Positions 34,090 through 42,887 of a stretch of DNA of 64,000 nucleotides are shown one piece after another (within the stretch, counting starts at the first letter, position 1; each line of letters starts with the position of its first letter). The position numbers and the translations under genes were made by a program. Source of the stretch: Pseudomonas sp. MWU15-20650 (GTDB taxonomy: Bacteria; Pseudomonadota; Gammaproteobacteria; Pseudomonadales; Pseudomonadaceae); assembly GCF_023242475.1 (NCBI RefSeq), contig NZ_JALJFG010000001.1:186001-250000 (forward strand), read 5' to 3'. A model generated the notes under the pieces. That model did not search any database. It was not told the origin of the DNA and saw nothing but the letters and a program-made list of their open reading frames with translations.

Positions 34090-36963
34090 ATGACCTTCAG
34101 TCCCGACCTGTTTGGCCCCTCGGTGGCGCCCGCGCAGGTCATCCGTAAACATTACGCAACCGAGCTGGCGGTCGAACGCACTCGCCTGTTGTATCAAGGT
34201 TCACTGCTGCCGACATTATTGATGTTGGTCAATGGCCTGGTCTGCGCCTGGTTGCTGTGGAACCCCAAGCAATACCTGCTCGACAGCATCTGGCTGGTCT
34301 GGTTGCTGGCCCTGGTGGCCCTGCGCGTGATCCAGGTGGCGGCCTTTGATTCGGCGATGCCCAGCCGTCAGGCCCAACCCGTTTGGCGCCGTATGTTCAT
34401 GCTCGGCTCGGCGGTCAGTGGCCTGACCTTGTCCACTGCCGCGATCGCTTTGGTACCGACGGACAGTTTTATGCAGCAGGCTTGGGTGTTTGGCCTGATC
34501 GGTGCCGCGACGTTATCGGCCAGCGTGGCCTACGCTGTGAGCTTTTCGGCCTTCCTGTCCTTTGCCTTGCCCTGCCTGGTGCCGGTTATTGTCTATCTGT
34601 TTTGCAATGGTGCCTCGCAGCAGCAGGGCTGGGGCGTGCTTGGCCTGATCCTGCTGGCGTCCTTGAGTCTGGTGGCGTGGCAGGTCAACCGCCTGACCCA
34701 GCGCGAGCTGTTGCGACGCTTCCAGAACCAGGCCCTGATCGAGCATTTGCAGCAGGCGCAGCAGCGCAGTGAGCAGTTGAATCAGGAGCTGGTGCGTGAA
34801 GTCGAGCAGCGCCGCCAAGTTGAACAGGAACTGCGTGAAGCCCAAATCGGCCTGCAAGACCGGGTGGCGCAACGCAGCCAGGAATTGGACGCCGCCAGCC
34901 TCGCCCTGAATAAAAGCGAAGCGCGTCTGGCCATGGCCCTTCAAGCCAGTGAACTGGGCCTGTGGGACTGGAACCTGCAAACCGACGAAGTCCACCACAC
35001 CCAGCTCAAGGAGCTGTTCGGCCTTGAGCCCGAATACGTTACGGCGATGCTCAGCCACCTCAAGCCACGCCTGCACCCTGAGGACCTGCCCTTGCTCAAG
35101 CGGGCGCTGGTGGAGCACCTCAAGGGTCGCAGCGAGGACTACCAGGTGGAGTACCGGGTACGCCATGGCGATGGGCATTGGGTGTGGATTGAAGACCGTG
35201 GTCGCGCGGTAGAGCGGGCGCCGAGCGGACGGGTCACGCGAATGCTTGGCACACGGCGCGACATCAGTGCCGGTAAGGCTTTGGAGGAACAGCAGCGCCT
35301 GGCGTCGACGGTGTTCGAGGCGGCCAGCGAGGGCATTGTGATTCTTGACCCGGACTACGTGCTGATTGCCGTCAACCAGGCTTTCAGCCGCGTCACCGGC
35401 TTTGAGATTGACGACATGCTGGGCCGCAACGTGGTGGAGTTACCCAGCAGCCGTGATGCCCGTCGCCACTTCCCGCTGATCCGCCAGGCACTGCTCGCCC
35501 ACGGGACCTGGCAAGGGGAGTTGGTGGAGACGCGTAAGAACGGCGAGTTGTACCCACAGTGGCTGCAACTGAGCGTCGTCCGCGATGTTCGCGGAAAAGT
35601 CAGTCATATTGTCGGCTTTTTCGCTGATCTATCGGCACGCCGCGAATCCGAGGAGCGTATGCGCTACCTCACCCACTACGATGAGTTGACCGGCCTGGCC
35701 AACCGCTCGCTGTTTCGCGAACGGCTGCGCGAAGCTCACCAGCGCGTACGCCAAGGCGGGCGCAGCCTGGCGCTGTTGCATATCAACCTGGACCGTTTCA
35801 AGTTGCTCAATGACAGCCTGGGCCACGAAGTGGCCGACCAACTGTTGCAGAAAATGGCTCGCCGGTTGATCAACGCGCTGCCCGAAGCCGACACGATCGC
35901 GCGCCTGTCCGGTGATGAATTCGCCGTGCTGTTCGACGCCTATGGCAACCTGTCGAGCCTGGCGCGAGTAGCCACGCGGTTGCTGGCCAAGCTGCGCGTG
36001 CCGGTAACGGTCGAAGGGCATGAGCTGGTGGTCAGTGCCTCGATGGGCGTCAGCCTGCTGCCGGATAACGCGCGGGAAATTTCCGCGCTGGTCAGCCAAT
36101 CGAATATGGCCATGCAGCACGCCAAACACCTGGGCGGTAACAATTTCCAGTTCTACACCGATAGCCTGCAAGCCAGCACCCTGGAGCGTTTGCAGTTGGA
36201 AAACCATCTGCGTAAAGCCATTGATGAGCGTCAGCTCCAGGTGTTCTACCAGCCGAAACTGTGCCTGGCCACCGGCACGCTCAATGCTGCAGAGGCGCTG
36301 ATCCGCTGGGAGCATCCGCAGTGGGGCATGGTGCCGCCGGGCGACTTTATTGGCCTGGCCGAAGAGACCGGCCTGATCGTGCCGCTGGGCGAGTTGGTGT
36401 TGCGCCAGGCGTGTTGGCAGGCGTGTGAATGGCAGCGCCAGGGCTTGGCGCCGATTCGGGTGTCGGTGAACCTGTCGGTTCACCAGTTGCGCCAAGGCAA
36501 GCTGGTCAGCTTGGTGCGCCAGGTGTTGGAAGAAACCGGCCTGGATCCGCAGTACCTTGAGTTGGAACTGACGGAAAGCCAGTTGCTCGACAGCGTCGAA
36601 CACATCATCGCCACCTTCCAGCAACTGCGCGACCTGGGCGTGAAGCTGGCCATCGACGACTTTGGCACCGGTTACTCGTCGCTCAGTTATCTCAAGCGCA
36701 TCCCGGTGGATTACGTGAAGATCGACCAAACCTTCATCCGTGGCCTGGGCCAGGGGCGTGAGGACGCGGCCATCACCCGCGCAATCATCGCCATGGCCCA
36801 TGGGCTTGCACTCAAGGTGGTGGCCGAAGGCGTGGAAGATCAGCAGCAACTGGATTTCCTGCGGGGGGAGCGTTGCGATGAGGTTCAGGGCTATCTGATC
36901 AGTCGGCCAATACCGGCCGAAGGGTTGGCAGAGTTGTTAAGGAAAAAACCAGATTTTCCTTAG
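34090..36963 (+). CDS. Membrane-bound PAS-GGDEF-EAL cyclic-di-GMP protein
   Basis: 957 residues from the ATG at 34090. Five or six membrane helices (about 35-195) lead into a coiled coil (about 205-280) and two PAS domains (about 290-400 and 415-530). The GGDEF domain has the variant RLSGDEFAVLF and no RxxD inhibitory site five residues before it, so cyclase activity may be weak. The EAL domain is complete: AAEALIRWEHP, ELTESQLLD, IDDFGTGYSSLSYLKR and YVKIDQTFI, so phosphodiesterase activity is expected. It probably adjusts c-di-GMP in response to a PAS or membrane signal. Single gene upstream of rccR. Confidence 0.9.
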   Translation: MTFSPDLFGPSVAPAQVIRKHYATELAVERTRLLYQGSLLPTLLMLVNGLVCAWLLWNPKQYLLDSIWLVWLLALVALRVIQVAAFDSAMPSRQAQPVWRRMFMLGSAVSGLTLSTAAIALVPTDSFMQQAWVFGLIGAATLSASVAYAVSFSAFLSFALPCLVPVIVYLFCNGASQQQGWGVLGLILLASLSLVAWQVNRLTQRELLRRFQNQALIEHLQQAQQRSEQLNQELVREVEQRRQVEQELREAQIGLQDRVAQRSQELDAASLALNKSEARLAMALQASELGLWDWNLQTDEVHHTQLKELFGLEPEYVTAMLSHLKPRLHPEDLPLLKRALVEHLKGRSEDYQVEYRVRHGDGHWVWIEDRGRAVERAPSGRVTRMLGTRRDISAGKALEEQQRLASTVFEAASEGIVILDPDYVLIAVNQAFSRVTGFEIDDMLGRNVVELPSSRDARRHFPLIRQALLAHGTWQGELVETRKNGELYPQWLQLSVVRDVRGKVSHIVGFFADLSARRESEERMRYLTHYDELTGLANRSLFRERLREAHQRVRQGGRSLALLHINLDRFKLLNDSLGHEVADQLLQKMARRLINALPEADTIARLSGDEFAVLFDAYGNLSSLARVATRLLAKLRVPVTVEGHELVVSASMGVSLLPDNAREISALVSQSNMAMQHAKHLGGNNFQFYTDSLQASTLERLQLENHLRKAIDERQLQVFYQPKLCLATGTLNAAEALIRWEHPQWGMVPPGDFIGLAEETGLIVPLGELVLRQACWQACEWQRQGLAPIRVSVNLSVHQLRQGKLVSLVRQVLEETGLDPQYLELELTESQLLDSVEHIIATFQQLRDLGVKLAIDDFGTGYSSLSYLKRIPVDYVKIDQTFIRGLGQGREDAAITRAIIAMAHGLALKVVAEGVEDQQQLDFLRGERCDEVQGYLISRPIPAEGLAELLRKKPDFP

Positions 36964-37062
36964 CGACGCCGGGGCCGCCTGCGTGGCTACAAAGCCTGTG
37001 CCCTTAGAATCAGAGGGGAGCAGGGCGATTTAGTGATGCATCGAACGGGCAAAACGACAATT

Positions 37063-37081
37063 CTTGTAGTATAACTACAAG
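37063..37081. promoter_or_regulatory. Palindromic operator upstream of rccR
   Basis: CTTGTAGT-ATA-ACTACAAG is a perfect 8-3-8 palindrome, 44 bases before the rccR start. HexR/RccR-type regulators bind TTGT...ACAA-type palindromes, so autoregulation by RccR is the simplest reading. Confidence 0.7.
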
Positions 37082-37125
37082 CTTGCTACATCCCTGGCGC
37101 CTGCCAATAACAAGAGTCCTGCCCT

Positions 37126-37992
37126 TTGAACCTGTTGCAACATATCGCCCAGTCGCGCCACCTGTTACGCAAATCGGAACTCAAGGTTGCCGATCATGTG
37201 CTGCTTGACCCTGCGGCCGTGATGCACAGTTCCATGGCTGACCTGGCCCACAGCGTGGGCATCAGTGAGCCGACCATCGTGCGCTTTTGCCGCGCCATCG
37301 GTTGCTCCGGGTTTCAGGACTTGAAACTCAAGCTGGCACAAAGCCTGGCCGCCGGTGCGAGCTTCGGTCAATTTGCCATCCATGAAGACGACTCCGTCGC
37401 CGACTACAGCCTGAAAATTTTCGACACCACCCTGCACACCCTCATGGAAGTGCGCGAGAAACTTGACCCGGTGGAGTTGCAAAAGGCCGTGACCGCCATG
37501 TCCCAGGCCCAGCGCGTCGAGTTCTACGGCTTCGGTGCGTCCGGCGCGGTGGCGGCAGATGCCCAGCACAAATTCTTTCGCCTGCTGCTCACCGCGGCGG
37601 CCTATAGCGACCCGCACATGCAGGCCATGTCGGCCGTCACCTTGAAGCCGACCGACGTGGCCATCTGTATTTCCCAGTCGGGTCGCTCCAAAGACCTGCT
37701 GATCACCGCCAACCTGGTGCGTGAAAGCGGCGCTTCGCTGATCACCCTGTGCCCGAGTCAGACGCCGTTGGCGGAGCTGTCTACGGTGAACCTGGCGATC
37801 GACGTGCATGAAGACACCGAAATCTATACGCCGTTGACCTCGCGCATCGCTCACCTTGTGGTGATCGACGTGCTGGCGATGGGCGTGGCCATGGCCCGTG
37901 GTCCGAGCCTGGTCAACCACCTCAAGAGCGTGAAGCGCAGCTTGCGCAGCCTGCGTCTCTCGCCCAAGTCGGTCAAAGCCCTCGACGACTGA
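37126..37992 (+). CDS. rccR: RpiR-family regulator RccR (HexR paralogue)
   Basis: 288 residues starting at TTG 37126. An RpiR helix-turn-helix (about 1-75, ISEPTIVRFCRAIGCSGFQDLKL) precedes a SIS sugar-phosphate domain (about 125-255, FYGFGASGAVAADAQHKFF and CISQSGRSKDLL). It resembles HexR but lies beside pycR-pycA-oadA rather than zwf-pgl, as RccR (PA5438-type) does. RccR responds to KDPG and regulates pyruvate metabolism and the glyoxylate shunt in Pseudomonas. A perfect palindrome upstream is a likely self-operator. The SIS pocket looks intact. Confidence 0.88.
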   Translation: MNLLQHIAQSRHLLRKSELKVADHVLLDPAAVMHSSMADLAHSVGISEPTIVRFCRAIGCSGFQDLKLKLAQSLAAGASFGQFAIHEDDSVADYSLKIFDTTLHTLMEVREKLDPVELQKAVTAMSQAQRVEFYGFGASGAVAADAQHKFFRLLLTAAAYSDPHMQAMSAVTLKPTDVAICISQSGRSKDLLITANLVRESGASLITLCPSQTPLAELSTVNLAIDVHEDTEIYTPLTSRIAHLVVIDVLAMGVAMARGPSLVNHLKSVKRSLRSLRLSPKSVKALDD

Positions 37993-38013
37993 CCTAGGGG
38001 CATACTCGGTCAA

Positions 38014-38098
38014 AATGTGGGAGGGGGCTGCTCCCGAGAGCGGCGGGGCAGTCAACGTATTTAGGGGCTGACACATTGCCATCGCCCCTCCCACATTA
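38014..38098. repeat. REPIN-like doublet after rccR
   Basis: AATGTGGGAGGGG at 38014-38026 and its exact complement CCCCTCCCACATT at 38085-38097 face each other across 58 bases containing CTGCTCCCGAGAGCGGCGGG. This is the same REP core as at 12991 and 27259, arranged as an inverted doublet. Confidence 0.82.
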
Positions 38099-38197
38099 GA
38101 TTCTCAAAACCTATCCAAAATCTTCATCAGGCTGTCATCGCCGCGTCATCCCCCGCGCCCACCCTGTACTCCCCGTACTCGCATTGGGAGACTCCAA

Positions 38198-38395
38198 ATG
38201 ACCCGGCACTACGAAGACAGCAACAGCACCGTCAAGACCCGTCGTCAGCAGGAAGACCAGCGCCGCATGGCGTTCCGTCGTGCAATCGAAGACCGTTGTG
38301 AAGAGCGCCTGTTGCTCCAGAGCATCAGTGACTACCCGGAACTCCACTGGCAGGCACCCGTGGCTGCCCAGCGAAACGCTCAGCCAACGCGCTGA
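38198..38395 (+). CDS. Small basic/acidic helical protein, unknown function
   Basis: 65 residues with GGGAG seven bases before the ATG. The centre is highly charged and probably helical (VKTRRQQEDQRRMAFRRAIE, then EERLLLQSISDYPELHW). I believe similar short proteins occur across Pseudomonas, but I cannot name a family with confidence. Its last 71 bases overlap the 3' end of pycR on the other strand, so one of the two tails evolved over the other. The ribosome site and codon use support a real gene. Confidence 0.6.
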   Translation: MTRHYEDSNSTVKTRRQQEDQRRMAFRRAIEDRCEERLLLQSISDYPELHWQAPVAAQRNAQPTR

Positions 38396-39299
38396 TCTGC
38401 ACCCGTTCGCTGCGGATAAAGCCCAGGAACGCATGGGCCACCGGTGACAGGCGCTTGGCCTTGGCTTGCACCAGGCACCAACTGCGGTACAGCGGCAGTT
38501 CCTCCACCGGCAGCTCCTTGAGCCCGCCGGTGGCCAGCTCCAGGTTGACCGCGTGGCGTGTCAACAAGGCCACGCCCAACCCTGCGCTCACACACTCGCG
38601 CTGTGCCTCGGCCGAGGCCACTTCCACCGTCTGGGTGAAGTGCACGCGTTTCTCCTTGAAGTATTCCTCGCAGGCCAGCCGTGTGCCGGAACCCGGCTCG
38701 CGCAGCAGCAGCGTGTAGGGTTCGAGGTCTTGCAAGCGCAGTGGTCCTTGCAGGCTCAAGGGGTGGTCGAGCGGCGCCACGGCGACGATCGGGTTATTGA
38801 GAAACGGCAGGAATTCCAGGCCCATGTCCTGAGGCACCATGGACATGATCACCAGGTCGTCGCGGTTATCCGAAAGCCGGCGAATCACTTGGGCGCGGTT
38901 GACCACCGTCAGGTGCAGTTGCACCTCCGGGTGCTGGCGCTTGAAGGCGGCAAACAGGTGCGGCACAAAGTACTTGGCGCTGGACTCCACTGCCAGTTTC
39001 AACTGGCCTTGCAATGAGCCCTGCATGTCCGACAGCTGCATATCGAGGTTTTCCAGGCGCCCGAAAATGTCCCGGCTGGCCCGCTGCAGGGCTTCGGCGG
39101 CCTCGGTCATATAGAGCTTTTTGCCGACATAATCGAACAGCGGCTGGCCGATCAGTTCCTCCAGCTGGCGAATTTGTAGGCTAACGGCCGGTTGCGTGAG
39201 TGACATTTCCTCGGCAGCGCGGCTGTAGGAACGCAAATCGCAGACTTCATTGAAAATCTGCAATTGACGTAATGTCATACGCATCAATGACTTACGCAT
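38325..39299 (-). CDS. pycR: LysR-type regulator PycR
   Basis: 324 residues from the ATG at 39299 with GGAGA upstream. The winged helix-turn-helix is at about 8-65 (LRQLQIFNEVCDLRSYSRAA, LTQPAVSLQIRQLEELIG), followed by a LysR substrate domain. Divergent from pycA, as for PycR in P. aeruginosa, where it controls the pyruvate carboxylase genes. A palindrome TATAAGT-CTTT-ACTTATA in the shared promoter region is its likely binding site. The tail overlaps the small gene on the other strand. Confidence 0.88.
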   Translation of the reverse strand: MRKSLMRMTLRQLQIFNEVCDLRSYSRAAEEMSLTQPAVSLQIRQLEELIGQPLFDYVGKKLYMTEAAEALQRASRDIFGRLENLDMQLSDMQGSLQGQLKLAVESSAKYFVPHLFAAFKRQHPEVQLHLTVVNRAQVIRRLSDNRDDLVIMSMVPQDMGLEFLPFLNNPIVAVAPLDHPLSLQGPLRLQDLEPYTLLLREPGSGTRLACEEYFKEKRVHFTQTVEVASAEAQRECVSAGLGVALLTRHAVNLELATGGLKELPVEELPLYRSWCLVQAKAKRLSPVAHAFLGFIRSERVQISALAERFAGQPRVPASGVPGSH

Positions 39300-39334
39300 T
39301 ATTTTAAATCTCCCGCCCAGGCCGATGCGCCAAC

Positions 39335-39352
39335 TATAAGTCTTTACTTATA
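39335..39352. promoter_or_regulatory. Candidate PycR operator
   Basis: TATAAGT-CTTT-ACTTATA is a perfect 7-4-7 palindrome containing the LysR T-N11-A pattern, 36 bases before pycR and about 140 before pycA. The surrounding 60 bases are AT-rich, fitting a divergent promoter. Confidence 0.6.
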
Positions 39353-39494
39353 CACAACCCAATAATTATTGATTTTTGTTAATCCTTCGGTGCGCATAGT
39401 GTGTGTCTCGCGACTGTCATGAAACATTTGGTCACGCGCCGACCCCGCTCCAGCAGGTCGAAGAACGCAGCAATCGGCTCAAGGGAATTTCCAA

Positions 39495-40910
39495 GTGATA
39501 AAAAAGATCCTGATCGCCAACCGTGGTGAAATTGCCGTACGAATCGTGCGTGCCTGCGCCGAGATGGGCATTCGCTCGGTCGCGGTCTACTCCGACGCCG
39601 ACCGCCATGCGTTGCACGTCAAGCGTGCCGACGAAGCCCACAGCATTGGTGCCGAGCCCCTGGCCGGCTACCTCAACCCGCGCAAGCTGGTGAACCTGGC
39701 GGTGGAAACCGGTTGTGATGCGTTGCATCCCGGCTATGGTTTTCTATCGGAAAATGCCGAATTGGCGGACATCTGCGCCGAACGCGGGATCAAGTTCATT
39801 GGCCCGTCGGCCGAAGTGATCCGCCGCATGGGTGACAAGACCGAAGCGCGCCGCAGCATGATCAAGGCCGGTGTGCCGGTCACGCCCGGTACTGAAGGCA
39901 ACGTCGCCGACATCCATGAAGCCCTCACCGAAGGCGACCGCATTGGTTACCCGGTGATGCTCAAGGCCACTTCCGGTGGGGGTGGGCGTGGTATCCGTCG
40001 TTGCAACAGCCGCGAAGAACTTGAACAAGCCTTCCCTCGTGTTATCTCCGAAGCCACCAAGGCGTTCGGCTCGGCGGAAGTGTTCCTGGAAAAATGCATC
40101 GTCAATCCCAAGCACATCGAGGCGCAGATCCTTGGTGACAGCTTCGGTAACGTGGTGCATTTGTTCGAGCGTGATTGCTCGATCCAGCGTCGTAACCAGA
40201 AACTCATCGAAATCGCCCCAAGCCCCCAGCTGACCCCTGAACAGCGCGCCTATATCGGCGACCTGTCGGTACGTGCAGCCAAGGCCGTGGGCTATGAGAA
40301 CGCCGGTACTGTGGAGTTCCTGCTCGCCGAGGGCGAGGTGTACTTCATGGAGATGAACACCCGGGTGCAGGTGGAACACACCATCACCGAAGAAATCACC
40401 GGGATCGACATCGTGCGTGAGCAGATCCGCATTGCGTCGGGCCTGCCGCTGTCGGTGAAGCAGGAAGACATCCAGCACCGTGGCTTCGCGTTGCAGTTCC
40501 GCATCAACGCCGAAGACCCGAAGAACAACTTCCTCCCAAGCTTCGGCAAGATCACCCGTTACTACGCCCCTGGCGGCCCCGGCGTGCGCACCGACACGGC
40601 GATCTACACCGGCTACACCATCCCGCCGTTCTACGACTCCATGTGCCTGAAACTGGTGGTGTGGGCGTTGACCTGGGAAGAAGCCATGGACCGCGGCCTG
40701 CGCGCCCTGGACGACATGCGCCTGCAAGGCGTGAAGACCACCGCCGCCTACTACCAGGAAATCCTGCGCAACCCGGAATTCCGCAGCGGTCAGTTCAACA
40801 CCAGTTTCGTGGAAAGCCACCCAGAGCTGACCAACTATTCGATCAAGCGCAAACCCGAAGAGCTGGCCCTGGCCATCGCCGCCGCCATCGCCGCCCACGC
40901 GGGTTTATGA
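39495..40910 (+). CDS. pycA: Pyruvate carboxylase subunit A (biotin carboxylase)
   Basis: 471 residues from GTG 39495 with AAGGGAA upstream. It is a biotin carboxylase: ILIANRGEIAVRIVRA at the N-terminus, ATP-grasp glycine loop KATSGGGGRGIRR, FLEKCIVNPKHIEAQILGDS and catalytic FMEMNTRVQVEHTITEEITG. With the downstream biotin-carrying subunit it forms the two-subunit enzyme making oxaloacetate from pyruvate. An accC of fatty-acid synthesis would sit beside accB, which is absent here. Confidence 0.92.
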   Translation: MIKKILIANRGEIAVRIVRACAEMGIRSVAVYSDADRHALHVKRADEAHSIGAEPLAGYLNPRKLVNLAVETGCDALHPGYGFLSENAELADICAERGIKFIGPSAEVIRRMGDKTEARRSMIKAGVPVTPGTEGNVADIHEALTEGDRIGYPVMLKATSGGGGRGIRRCNSREELEQAFPRVISEATKAFGSAEVFLEKCIVNPKHIEAQILGDSFGNVVHLFERDCSIQRRNQKLIEIAPSPQLTPEQRAYIGDLSVRAAKAVGYENAGTVEFLLAEGEVYFMEMNTRVQVEHTITEEITGIDIVREQIRIASGLPLSVKQEDIQHRGFALQFRINAEDPKNNFLPSFGKITRYYAPGGPGVRTDTAIYTGYTIPPFYDSMCLKLVVWALTWEEAMDRGLRALDDMRLQGVKTTAAYYQEILRNPEFRSGQFNTSFVESHPELTNYSIKRKPEELALAIAAAIAAHAGL

Positions 40911-40915
40911 ATAAA

Positions 40916-40996
40916 CAGCGGCAAGTTGTAAGCGGCAAGCTGCAAGTAAAGGCAGATTGGCTTTTTCTTGCGGCTTGTAGCTTGAAGCTCGCAGCT
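40916..40996. repeat. Imperfect inverted repeat between pycA and oadA
   Basis: The arms 40917-40946 and 40967-40996 match in about 22 of 30 positions; both are made of AGC-GGCAAG-like units (GCGGCAAGCTGCAAG; CTTGCGGCTTGTAGC), with a CTTTTTC loop. Inverted repeats with this composition are known dispersed elements in Pseudomonas. It sits inside an operon, so it could be an attenuator or an RNA cleavage site. Confidence 0.65.
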
Positions 40997-41012
40997 ATGA
41001 GGAGTCCCGAAT

Positions 41013-42821
41013 ATGACTAAGAAGATCTTCGTAACCGACACTATCCTGCGCGACGCCCACCAATCGCTGCTGGCGACACGCATGCGTACCGACGACATGC
41101 TGCCGATCTGCGACAAGCTCGACAAAGTCGGCTACTGGTCCCTGGAAGTCTGGGGCGGCGCGACCTTCGACGCCTGCGTACGCTTTCTGAAAGAAGACCC
41201 GTGGGAGCGCCTGCGCAAACTGCGCGCAGCGTTGCCTAACACCCGCCTGCAAATGCTGCTGCGTGGACAGAACCTGTTGGGCTACCGCCACTACAGCGAC
41301 GACGTGGTCAAAGCCTTCGTCGCCAAGGCCGCCGTGAATGGCATCGACGTGTTCCGTATCTTCGACGCCATGAACGATGTACGTAACCTGCGCGTAGCCA
41401 TTGAGGCGGTCAAGGCCGCCGGCAAACATGCCCAGGGCACCATCGCCTACACCACCAGCCCGGTGCACACCATCGACGCATTTGTGGCCCAGGCCAAGCA
41501 AATGGAATCCATGGGTTGCGACTCGGTGGCGATCAAGGACATGGCAGGCTTGCTGACGCCTTACGCCACTGGCGAACTGGTCAAGGCGCTCAAAGCCGAG
41601 CAGAGCCTGCCGGTGTTCATCCACTCCCACGACACCGCTGGCCTGGCCGCGATGTGCCAACTCAAGGCCATCGAAAACGGTGCCGATCACATCGACACCG
41701 CCATCTCCAGCTTCGCCTGGGGCACCAGCCACCCGGGCACCGAATCAATGGTCGCGGCCCTTAAAGGCAGCGAGTTCGACACCGGCCTGGACCTGGAGCT
41801 GCTGCAGGAAATCGGCCTGTACTTCTACGCCGTGCGCAAGAAGTACCACCAGTTCGAAAGCGAATTCACGGCGGTGGACACCCGTGTGCAAGTCAACCAG
41901 GTACCGGGCGGGATGATTTCCAACCTGGCCAACCAGTTGAAAGAGCAGGGCGCCCTCAACCGCATGGGCGAAGTGCTGGCCGAAATCCCGCGGGTGCGTG
42001 AAGACCTCGGTTTCCCGCCGCTGGTCACGCCGACCTCGCAGATCGTCGGCACCCAGGCGTTCTTCAACGTGCTGGCCGGCGAGCGCTACAAGACCATCAC
42101 CAACGAAGTGAAGCTGTACCTGCAAGGCGGCTACGGCAAGGCACCGGGCACGGTGAATGAGAAACTGCGGCGCCAGGCCATCGGCAGTGAAGAGGTGATC
42201 GACGTTCGTCCAGCCGATCTGTTGAAGCCGGAAATGACCAAGCTGCGCGGCGAAATCGGTGCGTTGGCCAAGTCTGAAGAAGACGTGCTGACCTACGCCA
42301 TGTTCCCGGACATTGGGCGCAAGTTCCTTGAAGAGCGCGACGCCGGCACCCTGACCCCGGAAGCGCTGTTGCCGATCCCAGAAGCCGGTGGCGTGGCCCG
42401 TGCCGGTGGTGAAGGTGTACCGACCGAGTTCGTCATCGACGTACACGGTGAAAGCTACCGCGTCGATATCACGGGGGTGGGCGTGAAGGCCGAAGGCAAG
42501 CGCCACTTCTACCTGTCCATTGATGGCATGCCGGAAGAAGTGGTGTTCGAACCGCTCAACGAGTTTGTCAGCAGTGGCGGCAGTAAGCGCAAGCACGCCA
42601 CCGCACCGGGCCATGTCAGCACGGCGATGCCGGGCAATATCGTCGACGTGCTGGTCAAGGAAGGCGATGTGGTCAAGGCCGGCCAGGCGGTACTGATTAC
42701 CGAAGCCATGAAGATGGAAACCGAAGTGCAGGCAGCCATTGCCGGCAAGGTAACCGCCGTTCACGTGGCCAAGGGCGACCGGGTCAACCCTGGCGAAATC
42801 CTGATTGAGATCGAAGGCTGA
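41013..42821 (+). CDS. oadA: Oxaloacetate decarboxylase alpha / pyruvate carboxylase subunit B
   Basis: 602 residues, with GAGGAG before the ATG. The N-terminal carboxyltransferase barrel opens with VTDTILRDAHQSLLATRMRT (metal-binding D and RDAHQS motif) and includes HSHDTAGLAAM. The C-terminal biotinyl domain has EAMKMETE, with the biotin lysine at about residue 567. Together with pycA it carboxylates pyruvate; the Na-pumping beta and gamma subunits of true oxaloacetate decarboxylase are missing, which favours the pyruvate carboxylase role. A strong terminator follows. Confidence 0.92.
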   Translation: MTKKIFVTDTILRDAHQSLLATRMRTDDMLPICDKLDKVGYWSLEVWGGATFDACVRFLKEDPWERLRKLRAALPNTRLQMLLRGQNLLGYRHYSDDVVKAFVAKAAVNGIDVFRIFDAMNDVRNLRVAIEAVKAAGKHAQGTIAYTTSPVHTIDAFVAQAKQMESMGCDSVAIKDMAGLLTPYATGELVKALKAEQSLPVFIHSHDTAGLAAMCQLKAIENGADHIDTAISSFAWGTSHPGTESMVAALKGSEFDTGLDLELLQEIGLYFYAVRKKYHQFESEFTAVDTRVQVNQVPGGMISNLANQLKEQGALNRMGEVLAEIPRVREDLGFPPLVTPTSQIVGTQAFFNVLAGERYKTITNEVKLYLQGGYGKAPGTVNEKLRRQAIGSEEVIDVRPADLLKPEMTKLRGEIGALAKSEEDVLTYAMFPDIGRKFLEERDAGTLTPEALLPIPEAGGVARAGGEGVPTEFVIDVHGESYRVDITGVGVKAEGKRHFYLSIDGMPEEVVFEPLNEFVSSGGSKRKHATAPGHVSTAMPGNIVDVLVKEGDVVKAGQAVLITEAMKMETEVQAAIAGKVTAVHVAKGDRVNPGEILIEIEG

Positions 42822-42852
42822 TAGCCGCCTTCGAAACTAACGTTTAATCCTC

Positions 42853-42878
42853 GGGGGGGCAGGTGCCCCCCTTTTTTT
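42853..42878 (+). terminator. Rho-independent terminator of pycA-oadA
   Basis: GGGGGGC-AGGT-GCCCCCC followed by seven T. It lies 33 bases after the oadA stop, directly before the end of the convergent passenger gene. Confidence 0.93.
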
Positions 42879-42887
42879 GCCTGAAAT

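Noticed and set aside
35629..36849. 406-codon minus-strand frame inside the GGDEF-EAL gene
   Set aside because: The plus-strand EAL and GGDEF motifs are intact and no ribosome site exists for the antisense frame.
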